Assembly: GCA_963741305.1 (NCBI GenBank)
Contig: CAVUHL010000003.1
Span: forward strand, 2,418,001-2,482,000
Source of the DNA: DATMER01 sp963741305
Lineage (GTDB): Bacteria; Acidobacteriota; Thermoanaerobaculia; Multivoradales; UBA5704
Length of the DNA: 64,000 bases
Reading direction: 5' to 3'
Part shown: positions 26,583-35,410 of the stretch, one piece after another
Position numbering within the stretch: the first letter of the stretch is position 1
Layout: every line of letters begins with the position of its first letter
Translations under genes and position numbers: made by a program
The notes under the pieces: model-generated
The model's input: the letters and a program-made list of their open reading frames with translations, nothing else
The model's database searches: none
Told to the model about the DNA's origin: nothing

Positions 26583-27079
26583 AGGTTTCCCTGATTGTGG
26601 CCATGGCCCGCAACCGGGTCATCGGGCGTGACAACGACGTGCCCTGGAAGCTTCCGGCCGACCTGCGGCGCTTCAAACGGCTCACGATGGGCCATGCCAT
26701 GCTCATGGGACGCAGGACGTTCGAGTCCATCGGCGGGCGGCCGCTGCCGGGCCGGCCGCTGATCGTGGTCAGCCGCCGGGCCAGTCCTCTTCGTCCGGAA
26801 TCGGGGGTTCAAATGGCCCGCTCCGTGCAGGAAGGCATTGACTTCGCGCGCGGTGCAGGCGAGACCGAGCTGTTCGTGGCCGGCGGCACGGAGATCTACC
26901 GCGAGGCCCTGCCGGTCGCGGACCGGCTTTATCTCACAAGGATCGAGGAAGACGTACCCGGAGATGCCTACTTTCCCGAGTTTGACGAGACACAATGGAG
27001 GCTCGTGGCCCGCGAGGACTATGAGCCGACTGAGGAAGTCCCTTTCGCCTGGTCCTTTCAGGACTACGAGCGTTCCTGA
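26579..27079 (+). CDS. folA: Dihydrofolate reductase
   Basis: A 166-residue DHFR: VAMARNRVIGRDNDVPWKLPADLRRFK (substrate site with the key Asp), MGRRTFESIG, RPLIVVSRR and AGGTEIY (NADPH contacts). It reduces the dihydrofolate made by ThyA, encoded just upstream with a 4-bp overlap. Confidence 0.97.
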   Translation: MKVSLIVAMARNRVIGRDNDVPWKLPADLRRFKRLTMGHAMLMGRRTFESIGGRPLPGRPLIVVSRRASPLRPESGVQMARSVQEGIDFARGAGETELFVAGGTEIYREALPVADRLYLTRIEEDVPGDAYFPEFDETQWRLVAREDYEPTEEVPFAWSFQDYERS

Positions 27080-27575
27080 GCGCCGCTGGCGCTGGCTCTG
27101 GCTGCCGCTCCTGCTCGCCATCTCGTGCGGCGCGGCGGATTCGGAGGTCGATCTCCAAGCGGCATCGGTCGCGGATAAGGCGCCTATCTTCCTGATCTCG
27201 CTGGAGGACGGCGGGGTCGAGGGCCGGCGGCTGGGCTGCGGCGACAGTGCGGTGCCGGTGGAGGTCACGCTGGCCCGCCGCGGTCCGGCGCTGCGCGGGT
27301 CGCTGGAGGCTCTGCTCTCCCTGCGCGAGGCCTGGGACTCGCGCACCGGCTTCTACAACGCTCTCCACGGCTCGCGTCTGGAGATCGACCGCATCGAGCG
27401 CGCCGGACCCGAGGCCCGGATCCACCTGAAGGGTTATCTGGAGATCGGCGACAAATGCGACAGCCCGCGGGTGCTCTCTCAGCTCACCGAGACCGCGCTG
27501 CAGTTCGCCGACGTGCAGCGCGCCACGTTCTTTCTCGAAGGGAAGCCTCTGGCAGGACTGTTGTCGGGCAAGTGA
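27021..27575 (+). CDS. GerMN-domain lipoprotein
   Basis: A protein of up to 184 residues. A hydrophobic LWLPLLLAISC segment ends in a lipobox-like cysteine. The body (IFLISLEDGGVEGRRLGCGDSAVPVEVTL ... LSLREAWDSRTGFYNALHGSRLEIDRIER) matches the GerMN domain first described in spore-germination proteins but common in envelope lipoproteins of other bacteria. The start is uncertain: ATG 27021 overlaps folA by 59 bp, and later non-ATG starts near 27080 would still include the signal. Function is unknown. Confidence 0.7.
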   Translation: MSRLRKSLSPGPFRTTSVPERRWRWLWLPLLLAISCGAADSEVDLQAASVADKAPIFLISLEDGGVEGRRLGCGDSAVPVEVTLARRGPALRGSLEALLSLREAWDSRTGFYNALHGSRLEIDRIERAGPEARIHLKGYLEIGDKCDSPRVLSQLTETALQFADVQRATFFLEGKPLAGLLSGK

Positions 27576-27595
27576 GGGCGGCCTGGTGGCCGCCC
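27576..27595. terminator. Hairpin terminator between convergent GerMN and tonB genes
   Basis: An 8-bp stem GGGCGGCC/GGCCGCCC with a 4-nt loop directly after the GerMN stop; a weak T run follows on the + strand. Confidence 0.6.
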
Positions 27596-27600
27596 TTGCG

Positions 27601-28392
27601 CTACCGCTGGATCGTGAAGTTCACGGTCAGGTTGTAGTAGACCTTGACCGGCCGGTCGTGCAGGGTGGCCGGCTTGAACCGCCAGGTGCGCACCGCGTCC
27701 ATCGCGGCTTTGTCGAGGCCCATGGGCAGGTCCTTGAGCACCTGCAGGTCAGTCACGTAGCCACGCTCGTCGATCACCGCCTTGAGGATCACGACGCCCT
27801 CGATGTTCGCCCGCCGGGCCACCTCGGTGTAGCGGGGCTGGGTCTTCACCAGGATCTCCGGCTTCTTCACCGCGCCACCGACGATGATCGGCTCGTTGTC
27901 CACCACCACCTGCGGTTCGACTTTGCCCGTGCCCGACGACGGGACAGGGATGGTGCCGTTGCTGTAAGGCACCCCGACGAGCGGGTCGCCACCCTCGGCT
28001 CCGCCCTCCTTGACACCGTTGGGGTCGCCACCGGCAGGAAGATCGCTGACGATGTCGCTCACCACCTGCGACGTGGCCGGTGCGAGCTCGGCCGCCACGT
28101 CAGAGGGCTGCACGATCTCCTGCGGGGTCGGCGCCTTCACCTCCGCCTGCTTGACGACTGCCTTATCCGTAGGCGGCTTTCCACTGCCGAGAATGGGCGG
28201 CGGAGGCGGAGGCAGGCTCACGTAGAAGACGTCGTTCGTCGGGGGATCCGGGAGCTCGGCCACGTCCCAGTAGCTCGCGAACGTGAACGTCGCAAAGGCC
28301 ACCAGATGGATCACGATGGCCATGGGCAGGGAGAACCAACCGCGACGGGACTTCTTGCGCTCTTCCAGACCGATCAGCGAGTGCTCGAACAT
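27601..28392 (-). CDS. TonB-family energy transducer
   Basis: A 263-residue TonB: a membrane anchor near residues 20-40 (FSLPMAIVIHLVAFATFTF), a proline-rich linker (LPPPPPPILGSGKPP) spanning the periplasm, and a C-terminal domain (QPRYTEVARRANIEGVVILKAVIDERGYV ... AAMDAVRTWRFKPATLHDRPVKVYYNLTVNF) that contacts outer-membrane receptors. A GGAGGTG ribosome site precedes ATG 28392. No exbB/exbD is adjacent. It supports a diderm host. Confidence 0.93.
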   Translation of the reverse strand: MFEHSLIGLEERKKSRRGWFSLPMAIVIHLVAFATFTFASYWDVAELPDPPTNDVFYVSLPPPPPPILGSGKPPTDKAVVKQAEVKAPTPQEIVQPSDVAAELAPATSQVVSDIVSDLPAGGDPNGVKEGGAEGGDPLVGVPYSNGTIPVPSSGTGKVEPQVVVDNEPIIVGGAVKKPEILVKTQPRYTEVARRANIEGVVILKAVIDERGYVTDLQVLKDLPMGLDKAAMDAVRTWRFKPATLHDRPVKVYYNLTVNFTIQR

Positions 28393-28505
28393 TGCCGTGC
28401 ACCTCCAAAAATCAGGTTTTGATCGTCCCCCCGCGGGCCATCCCGAGGTCGGGGTCCAGGAGCGCTCCTAACCTGATTAGAGAGGTGGTGACCGGGGAAA
28501 GTTCC

Positions 28506-29450
28506 TTACGCCGTCACACTGGCCTCGGCGCGCTGGCGGAACCATGCGGCGGTGCGTTCGATCCCCTGGCGCAGCCGCAGCGGCTCGGGCCACCCGAGCT
28601 CCGATTTGATCAGGCGCGCGTCGACGACCGACCGCTGCTGCTCGCCCGGCTTGGCCTCCCCGTGCTTCGCCTGCAGGCCGGTGCCCACGGCGCGGGCCAG
28701 CTCGCGGTAGAGGTCCACGACGGAGGTCTCGATGCCGGTGCCGACGTTGTAGATGTGGAAGCCGGGCTTCCCCACCGCCAGCAGATTGGCCTTGACCACG
28801 TCGGAGACGTGCACGTAATCGCGCGTCTGGAGCCCCGGGCCGTTGATCGTCGGAGCCTGGCCGGCGAGGAGCTTGCTGAGGAAGATCGCCACCACCCCGG
28901 CCTCGCCATGGGGGTTCTGCCGCTCGCCATAGACGTTGGCGTAGCGCAGGCAGGTGGCGTTGAGGCCGTAGGCGACGTGGAAGTAGAAGAGGTAACGCTC
29001 GAAGGAGAGCTTGGAGACACCATAGGGCGAAACGGGCCGGGCCGGATGCTGCTCGTCGGCCGGGAAGTAGTCCTGCTCGCCGTAGATGGCGCCGCCCGTC
29101 GAGGCGAAGACCACCTGCTTGACGCCCCCCTGCTGCGCCGCCTGCACGAGGTTGAGGCTGCCCAGGATGTTCACGTCGGCATCGAAGGCGGGGTTGTCCA
29201 CCGAGCGCCGCACGTCCATCTGCGCGGCGTGATGAACCAGCACGTCCACCCCGCTCTCCCGCACCAGCGCCGCCGCCTCGGGCGAACGGATGTCGAAAAC
29301 GTGCAGCTCGGCCCCGTCGGGCACGTTCTCCCGGCGGCCTCCGGAAAGATCGTCGAGGATCAACACCCGCTCTCCGCGGGCGAGAAAGGCTTCGGCAAGG
29401 TGAGAACCGATGAAGCCGGCCCCTCCGGTTATGCAAATGGTGCTCTTCAT
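28506..29450 (-). CDS. NAD-dependent sugar epimerase (GalE-like)
   Basis: A 314-residue extended SDR with the N-terminal TGGAGFIGSHLAE NAD site, HHAAQMDVRRSV and the catalytic YGVSK. RDYVHVSDVV is typical of UDP-glucose/UDP-GlcNAc 4-epimerases of surface-polysaccharide loci. It is the last gene of a three-gene reverse-strand operon (32217 to 28506) joined by ATGA overlaps to a membrane protein and a GT2-methyltransferase. The precise nucleotide sugar is not determined. Confidence 0.88.
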   Translation of the reverse strand: MKSTICITGGAGFIGSHLAEAFLARGERVLILDDLSGGRRENVPDGAELHVFDIRSPEAAALVRESGVDVLVHHAAQMDVRRSVDNPAFDADVNILGSLNLVQAAQQGGVKQVVFASTGGAIYGEQDYFPADEQHPARPVSPYGVSKLSFERYLFYFHVAYGLNATCLRYANVYGERQNPHGEAGVVAIFLSKLLAGQAPTINGPGLQTRDYVHVSDVVKANLLAVGKPGFHIYNVGTGIETSVVDLYRELARAVGTGLQAKHGEAKPGEQQRSVVDARLIKSELGWPEPLRLRQGIERTAAWFRQRAEASVTA

Positions 29451-30778
29451 GGCCGGGAGCTTACAGCAAGATCCGGGCCGGGCAGCCCGTACCTTCGGCG
29501 CATGCGCTCAGCCTCGGCCTCGTCGCCTGGGAGCACGGCGATGTGCGCTCCGCGCCAGTCTTTGGGCCGCCAGAGAGGCTCGGTCGGGCCCGACCTGAGC
29601 GAGATGACCCACACCGGCGCCGTCTCCCCGCGCTCCCAGCGGACGACGTTGGCGTGGAAGGCTGCAGGCCAGGTGCGAAAGTAATCGCCGACCAGGTGTG
29701 TCGTGCCCGAGGCCAGGATGTTGTCCGTGTGGGCCCCGAATCGATCGAGCGCGGCCCGCGCCTGGGCTGGGGAGGGCGCGCCATAGCGCAGGGCCGTCAC
29801 GAGCAGCAGCGCCGCGAGCCCCAGGGCATTGGCCGCCCGGTGCCAGCGCTCCGGCCGGCCCTCCAGAAGGAGGATCAGGGCCAGCGCGGGCGCGAGCATG
29901 CCCACGACGAGCAGCTCCACCGCCACATAGCGAAGGCTCCAGCCGTTGTGCTTGGCCCAGTAGGTCGTTCCCATGACGATCAACTCACCAAGGCCTGCGG
30001 CGAGCAGGATGAGCCCCGCCGAGATTGCCAGCCGCCGGCGCAGAACCAGCGCGGCGATCAGCAGCCCGAGAGCGGCCAGCACCAGGGGAAGGGAGAGATA
30101 GTCGATAGACCTCTCCGCCAGCGTCCGCCAGGCGAGGAGCCAGTCGGCGGGATCGGCCGCGGAGAACGAGGTGGCACGGCGGTAGACCGAGAGCCGCGAG
30201 AAGAGCAAACTGGCGCCGAAAGAGAGCGCCACGGCGGAGAGCACCAGCGGAGTCCTCCAGCGCACCAGCACCAGGGGGAAGAGCCAGAACAAGGCCGTGA
30301 GCGAGATCCAGAAGGCCAGCAGGAGCAACCCGAGCCCCAGCACTTTCCACCGCGATTCCAGCAGAAGCACACCGGCGAGCCCGAGAGCGACCGCCTGTCC
30401 GGAGGGCTGCATCTGCATGAAGGCATGGGCTTCGATGTCCTGGAAGCCGATCCAGATCGCGAGCGTGAGCGCCCCCACCGCAGGCCAGTAGGGCCGCGGC
30501 ACCACGGTCCGGGCGAGCAGGAAGAAGGAACCCGTGACCGCGAAGAGCCTCAATCCCACCTGGAAGAGCAGGTTGGCGAAGGGCGAGTCGATCGGCAGGC
30601 TGAGGAGCGGGATCAGCTGGCCGAAACGGTTCTGCTCCCAGAAGAACGGCGTCCAGCGGTAGAGGCCCGCGAAAACGGGGATGAACGAGTCGGCCCTGTG
30701 GAACCCGTGCAGGGGCGAGAGATCCATCCAGACCGCGACAACGAGCGCTGCGCCGGCCGCAGCCCCGCGCGCGTTCAC
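29447..30778 (-). CDS. Polytopic membrane protein of the polysaccharide operon
   Basis: A 443-residue protein with roughly ten hydrophobic segments and a short C-terminal soluble tail (WRGAHIAVLPGDEAEAERMRRRYGLPGPDL). It is not recognised as a named family; the layout could fit a GT-C glycosyltransferase or polymerase, but no clear acidic first-loop motif is visible. It is coupled by ATGA overlaps to both the upstream GT2-methyltransferase and the downstream epimerase, so a role in the same glycan pathway is inferred. Confidence 0.75.
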   Translation of the reverse strand: MNARGAAAGAALVVAVWMDLSPLHGFHRADSFIPVFAGLYRWTPFFWEQNRFGQLIPLLSLPIDSPFANLLFQVGLRLFAVTGSFFLLARTVVPRPYWPAVGALTLAIWIGFQDIEAHAFMQMQPSGQAVALGLAGVLLLESRWKVLGLGLLLLAFWISLTALFWLFPLVLVRWRTPLVLSAVALSFGASLLFSRLSVYRRATSFSAADPADWLLAWRTLAERSIDYLSLPLVLAALGLLIAALVLRRRLAISAGLILLAAGLGELIVMGTTYWAKHNGWSLRYVAVELLVVGMLAPALALILLLEGRPERWHRAANALGLAALLLVTALRYGAPSPAQARAALDRFGAHTDNILASGTTHLVGDYFRTWPAAFHANVVRWERGETAPVWVISLRSGPTEPLWRPKDWRGAHIAVLPGDEAEAERMRRRYGLPGPDLAVSSRP

Positions 30779-32217
30779 GCGGGTTTGGTGGCAACGGCAA
30801 TGATACCCAGTCCGTTGCCGGGGACCAGCGGGTCCAACCGGCGGAGCACGGGCACCATCATGTTGAAGAGCTTGAGCTGCGAGCGGCTGAAGTGCCGCCT
30901 CTTGAGGAGCTTGCCGTTCAGGAACCAGCCCGGCACGGCGAAGTGGTTGAAGTCGCGGAACAGGTTGAGCTCGAAGCCGGTCTCGCGCAGCTCGCGGCTC
31001 AGCATGTCCTTGTCGTAGCGGCAGCGGTGGCCGAGCACCTCGTCGAGCGACGAGTAGAGGTTCTGTCCCTGCGGCACGTAGAGCACCAGCTTGCCGCCCG
31101 GTTGCAGGGCGTCATGGATGTTGCGCAGCGACTGCATGGGGTCGCGCACGTGCTCCAGCACGTTGAGGCAGATCACGGTGTCGAACTTGTTGCGCCAGGG
31201 CTCGAAGCAGGCGGAGTCCTCCAGGTCGATCCGGTCGACCCTGAGGTAGGGCTTGCCCAGCGACAGGTTGCGCAGGTAGTGCAGGTAGTGCGGGTTGATG
31301 TCGCTCGCAACGTAGAGGTCGCGCGGCAGGAGCCAGGAGGTGATGTTGCCGATGCCGGCGCCGATCTCGAGCACCCGGGCGCCCACGTAAGGCGCGATGC
31401 TGTCGGCCATCCAGCGGTTGAAAAGCTGCGCCCTCTCGAGGCTGTGCAGGATGTGGGAGCCGTACTCGTCCTCGGCGTAGACGTCGTCGATGAGCCAGTA
31501 CTTGAACATGGCGCGGAAGGCCTTGACCCCGTCCTTCCAGCCGATCTTCTTGCCCTCGCGGTAGGTGCGGCCGAGGTAGCTGATCGGCACCTCGAAGATC
31601 CTGCACTCGCGCTTGGCGATCTTGGCGGTGATCTCGGGCTCCATGGCGAAGTCGTTGGAGCGGATCGGGATCGACTTGAGCAGCGGCGCCCGGAACATCT
31701 TGTAGCAGGTCTCCATGTCCGTCAGGCTCAGGTCGGTGAACCAGTTGCTCATGGAGGTGAGCATCTTGTTGCCGAGGGAGTGACGGTGGTTGAGGACCCG
31801 CCGCCGGTCGCTGGGCAGGTAGCGCGAACCATAGACCACGTCCGCGCCGTCCTCCAGGAACGGGCGGACCAGCCGCGCGTAATCGTTGGGGTCGTACTCC
31901 AGGTCGGCGTCCTGGAAGAGGATCAGGTCGCCGCTGGCCTCGGCAATGCCCTTGCGGATCGCGGCGCCCTTGCCCTGGTTGGCCTGCTCGAAGAGGCGCA
32001 CCCGGTCCGGATGCTCGGCTGCCACCTGGCGCAGCACCTCGGTGGTGCCGTCCTTGGAGCCGTCGTTGACGACGACCACTTCCAGGTCGCGGATGCCGGG
32101 CACACGCACCGCGAGCACCCGTTCAATGAGCTCCCGTACCAGGAAGCGTTCGTTGTAGACGGGGATGACGACGCTCAGCTTGAGCGCGGACGGGGATATC
32201 TCTTCAGTTGCGTTCAT
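30775..32217 (-). CDS. Fusion of GT2 glycosyltransferase and class I methyltransferase
   Basis: A 480-residue protein. The N-terminal half (about 1-240) is a GT2 enzyme of the dolichyl-phosphate-mannose-synthase kind (SVVIPVYNERFL, VVVVNDGSKDGT, metal motif QDADLEYDP, METCYKMFR). The C-terminal half carries a SAM-binding methyltransferase (VLEIGAGIGNITSWLL, LNVLEHVRDPMQSLRNIHDALQPGGKLVLYVPQ). Both active-site sets look intact. The fusion suggests transfer of a sugar to a lipid carrier and methylation of the same substrate or of a partner. It is first in the 32217-28506 operon. Confidence 0.88.
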   Translation of the reverse strand: MNATEEISPSALKLSVVIPVYNERFLVRELIERVLAVRVPGIRDLEVVVVNDGSKDGTTEVLRQVAAEHPDRVRLFEQANQGKGAAIRKGIAEASGDLILFQDADLEYDPNDYARLVRPFLEDGADVVYGSRYLPSDRRRVLNHRHSLGNKMLTSMSNWFTDLSLTDMETCYKMFRAPLLKSIPIRSNDFAMEPEITAKIAKRECRIFEVPISYLGRTYREGKKIGWKDGVKAFRAMFKYWLIDDVYAEDEYGSHILHSLERAQLFNRWMADSIAPYVGARVLEIGAGIGNITSWLLPRDLYVASDINPHYLHYLRNLSLGKPYLRVDRIDLEDSACFEPWRNKFDTVICLNVLEHVRDPMQSLRNIHDALQPGGKLVLYVPQGQNLYSSLDEVLGHRCRYDKDMLSRELRETGFELNLFRDFNHFAVPGWFLNGKLLKRRHFSRSQLKLFNMMVPVLRRLDPLVPGNGLGIIAVATKPA

Positions 32218-32268
32218 TCGCGTTCGGGCGCGGATGGTAACACAACGGTGATACCGTGCCATTCGCCA

Positions 32269-34272
32269 ATGCGTGCCGTTCCCCTGCCGCTCCAGGGAGA
32301 CCCTTCCCGGGTCCCACCCGATCGACCGACCGGACCCGTGGACGTGATCGTGCCGGTCGCGGGGGCTCCGGAGGCCTTCGCCCGCTGCCTGGAGACCCTG
32401 CTCTCCCATACCGACCTGGACAGAGACCGGTTAGTCATCGTGCTCGACGGTCCCCAGCCCCCGGGGATGCCGTCTGTACCAGAGAAGTCGCTGGTACTGG
32501 AGAATCCCGAGCGGCGGGGATTCGTGGTGAGCGTCAACCGGGGCATGTCAGTCTCGGACCGAGACGTCATCCTCCTCAACAGCGACACCCAGGTGACGGC
32601 GGGCTGGGTGGACAAGCTCCAGGCGGCCGCCTACTCGGCTCCCGAGATCGGGACGGTCACCCCGTTCTCGAACAGCGCCACGATCTGCTCCCTCCCCCGC
32701 TTCCTGGAGACCAACGCCCTCCCCACCGGCTGGGACGTGGACCGCTTCGGCCGGCTCGTGGAAGAGCGCTCGCTGCGGGCCTACTCTCGCCTGCCGACCG
32801 GCGTGGGCGTCTGCCTCTACATCAAGAGGAAGGTGCTCGAAGGAATCGGCCTCCTAGACGCCCAGAGCTTCGGCGAGGGCTACGGCGAGGAGAGCGAGCT
32901 CTGCATGCGGGCGCTCAAGGCCGGCTACGCCCACGTGCTGGACGATGCCACTTTCATCTTCCACGAGGGCCAGCGCAGCTTCGGGACACGGCGGGGCAGG
33001 CGGGTCAAATCGGCCCACCGGGCGATGCAGCGGCTCCATCCCGAGTACCTGGCAACAGTGGCTCAGTTCATCCGCGAGGATCCGATCCGGCCGCTGCGGG
33101 AACGGGTGGTCTCGCAGATCTTCCCGGCACGGAACACTGCTCGGAGGGTGCTGCACCTCGTACATGGCTGGCCGCCCTGGAACTCGGCTGGGACGGAGCT
33201 TTATGCCGCCGGGCTCGTGCGGCGGCAGGCCCATCACACCGAGGTCACGGTCTATGCGCGCATCGCCGACCCCGCGCGGGCCAAGGGGGATGCAGTCGAG
33301 CTGCTCGACAACGGCGCCCGTGTGCGGCTGATCGTCAACAACTTCAAGCAGCGCGACCCTCTCTCGCGCAATGCCCTGCGCGACCGGGGGATGGAGGCGG
33401 ACTTCTCGCGCCTGCTCGACGAGGCCCGTCCCCAGCTCCTGCATGTCCATCATCTGGCCGGCCATGTGGCCTCGCTGGTCGGGGTCGCGGCGCGGCGGAA
33501 GATTCCAATCCTCTTCCAACTCCAGGACTGGTGGCAACCCTGCGCCCGGGTCAACCTCCTCGATGCCTGGGGCCGCCTGTGCAGCGGGCCGGGCCTCGCC
33601 AAGTGCGCGGCCTGCCGTCCGCTGACCCGCTTCCCTTTGAACCGGGCGCTCTATGCCTACCGTTTCTCGGAGATGAAGGGGGTGCTGAGGAAGGCGGACG
33701 CTTTCGTCACAGGGTCCCGGTTCATCCATCAGAGCTACCTGGAGCTGGGCTACCTGAGGCCCGAGGACCAGGTCTTCGTGATCCCTTACGGCGTGGAGCT
33801 GACGCCGCCTTTGAAACGGGAAAGAGGGAGACCACTGCGCTTCGGTGCCATCGGCTCCTCCCTGCCGCACAAGGGGATCCACGTGGCAAAGGCCGCCTTT
33901 GCCGGGATCGATGGGGCGACGCTGACGGTCTGGGGTGATCCGCCGTTCGAGGAGGAGCGCAAGCCCGCGATCTTCGCGGAGATGGATGTGCTGATCGTGC
34001 CCTCGCTCGGGCTCGAATCCTTCGGCCTCGTCGCCCGCGAGGCCATGCACCACGGCGTGCCGGTGCTGGCGAGCGACCGCGGCGCCCTTCCCGAGATGGA
34101 GTATGGAGCCCTCTTCGACCCCGACGACCCGGCCTCGCTCCGCGGCTGGATCGAGCGCCTGATCGCGGAGCCGGAGATCGTGGACCGCTGGGCCGCCGCC
34201 CTGCCCCGGGTCAAGGGGATGGATGAGCACGCCGAGGAGATCGAGGCGGTCTACGAGAGGGTCCTTGAATGA
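32269..34272 (+). CDS. Two-domain glycosyltransferase (GT2 + GT4)
   Basis: A 667-residue protein. The GT2 half (VDVIVPVAGAPEAFARCLETLLSHTD, LNSDTQV as DxD, GYGEESELCMRALKAGY as the acceptor-site motif) is followed at about residue 300 by a GT-B/GT4 half (LVHGWPPWNSAGTELYAAGLVRR, HVHHLAGHV, FGAIGSSLPHKGIHVA, ESFGLVAREAMHHGVPVLASDRGALPEM). Such fusions add two successive sugars in surface-glycan synthesis. ATG 32269 is selected since similarity begins there; the frame is open far upstream without coding character. It is divergent from the GT2-methyltransferase with 51 bp between starts and overlaps the next gene by 4 bp. Confidence 0.88.
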   Translation: MRAVPLPLQGDPSRVPPDRPTGPVDVIVPVAGAPEAFARCLETLLSHTDLDRDRLVIVLDGPQPPGMPSVPEKSLVLENPERRGFVVSVNRGMSVSDRDVILLNSDTQVTAGWVDKLQAAAYSAPEIGTVTPFSNSATICSLPRFLETNALPTGWDVDRFGRLVEERSLRAYSRLPTGVGVCLYIKRKVLEGIGLLDAQSFGEGYGEESELCMRALKAGYAHVLDDATFIFHEGQRSFGTRRGRRVKSAHRAMQRLHPEYLATVAQFIREDPIRPLRERVVSQIFPARNTARRVLHLVHGWPPWNSAGTELYAAGLVRRQAHHTEVTVYARIADPARAKGDAVELLDNGARVRLIVNNFKQRDPLSRNALRDRGMEADFSRLLDEARPQLLHVHHLAGHVASLVGVAARRKIPILFQLQDWWQPCARVNLLDAWGRLCSGPGLAKCAACRPLTRFPLNRALYAYRFSEMKGVLRKADAFVTGSRFIHQSYLELGYLRPEDQVFVIPYGVELTPPLKRERGRPLRFGAIGSSLPHKGIHVAKAAFAGIDGATLTVWGDPPFEEERKPAIFAEMDVLIVPSLGLESFGLVAREAMHHGVPVLASDRGALPEMEYGALFDPDDPASLRGWIERLIAEPEIVDRWAAALPRVKGMDEHAEEIEAVYERVLE

Positions 34273-35390
34273 GGGTGGCGTGGCGGGTTTTGCGGACGGA
34301 GGGGCTGCTGGCCGTCCGGGACCGGACGCTCGACCGGCTCGCCGAGGCGCGGAGAAGGAGGTCGTTCTCCCCGGCCCCTCCGGGCTGGCGGCCTGAGCCC
34401 GTTCCCGTCCTTCATCTCTCGGCGACGCCTCCGGCTCCCCGGCTGGGCGGCGTCCAGGCGCATCTCCTGAGGAGCCTGGAAGCCGATACGGCCCTCCTTT
34501 ACCCCGAGGGGGGCGGATGGCGGCTGGAAGTCCAGGGCAGATCCGTCACCTATGACGGCTTCGAGAAGGCGGTGCGGTCCGCCGTCGAGCTGCTGGGAGC
34601 CTCCGCCCTCCATGTCGAGGGCTTGGCCGGCCTCCCTCTCGACTCCCTCCTCCGCTTCCGGGATCTGGACCTGACCCTCGCGCTGCACGATTTCGCGGCG
34701 TTCTGCCCTCGTCCACACCTCCTGGAGCATCCGCAGCTCCGTTTCTGCTGGTATTCGCGCGACCTTGCCCGATGCGGGCGCTGCCTCCAGCAGGAGGACG
34801 CCTACCAGGCGGAGCGCCGGGCGATCGCGGCCGAGCTGCTGGCGAGCGCTTCCCTGATCTTCCCCTCGGACTTCCTCCGGCGGACCTACGCGGAGCTCTT
34901 CCCGGGGCTCTCCCCCAAGCGGCAGCGGATCGTCGCGCCAACAGCCGGCATCGCTCCCCTGCCGCCCCGGGAGCCGGGACCAATCCGGCACGTCGCCCTG
35001 GTTGGAGGTGTCCAGGCGCACAAGGGGGCGCTGGTCTTCGAGGAAGTCGCCAAGCGGGTAGATCTCCGTTGGACCGTGTACGGAGGTGGGGATCCGGAGC
35101 TGCTGACCCGGCTGCGCCGCCTTCCCCGGGTCCGGGTGCGCGGCTACTACCGCCACGGTACCCTCCCCCTCCTCCTGCGCCGCGACCGGGTCGACCTGGC
35201 CCTTCTCCTCTCGATCGTGCCCGAGTCCTACAGCCTGGTCCTGGACGAATGTACGGCGGCGGGCGTGCCGGTGATAGCCTTCGATCTCGGCGCGGTGAGT
35301 GATCGGCTGACCTCAGGCGAGCTCGTTCCATTGGAGGAAGGAGCGGAAGGGATCGTCCGAGCCCTCATGCTACAATCCGCGTCCCTCTGA
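34269..35390 (+). CDS. GT4-like glycosyltransferase
   Basis: A 373-residue GT-B-fold protein: HLSATPPAPRLGGVQAHLLRSL resembles the N-terminal loop, IRHVALVGGVQAHKGALVFEEVAKR starts the C-terminal Rossmann fold, and SYSLVLDECTAAGVPVIAFDLGAVSDRL is the donor-binding ExxA-type segment (with D-E-C instead of E-A-M). Its start overlaps the previous GT by ATGA. It probably acts on the same oligosaccharide; sugar specificity is unknown. Confidence 0.85.
   Translation: MRVAWRVLRTEGLLAVRDRTLDRLAEARRRRSFSPAPPGWRPEPVPVLHLSATPPAPRLGGVQAHLLRSLEADTALLYPEGGGWRLEVQGRSVTYDGFEKAVRSAVELLGASALHVEGLAGLPLDSLLRFRDLDLTLALHDFAAFCPRPHLLEHPQLRFCWYSRDLARCGRCLQQEDAYQAERRAIAAELLASASLIFPSDFLRRTYAELFPGLSPKRQRIVAPTAGIAPLPPREPGPIRHVALVGGVQAHKGALVFEEVAKRVDLRWTVYGGGDPELLTRLRRLPRVRVRGYYRHGTLPLLLRRDRVDLALLLSIVPESYSLVLDECTAAGVPVIAFDLGAVSDRLTSGELVPLEEGAEGIVRALMLQSASL
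35368..35376 (+). promoter_or_regulatory. Extended -10 element before the sugar dehydrogenase gene
   Basis: TGCTACAAT, an extended -10 match, ending 34 bp before ATG 35411, inside the 3' end of the preceding gene. Confidence 0.35.
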
Positions 35391-35410
35391 ACTGAGATAC
35401 TCCGGAACTG

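Noticed and set aside
29447..30778. Naming this membrane protein an O-antigen polymerase (Wzy)
   Set aside because: Membrane topology fits but no Wzy or GT-C catalytic motif could be pointed to.
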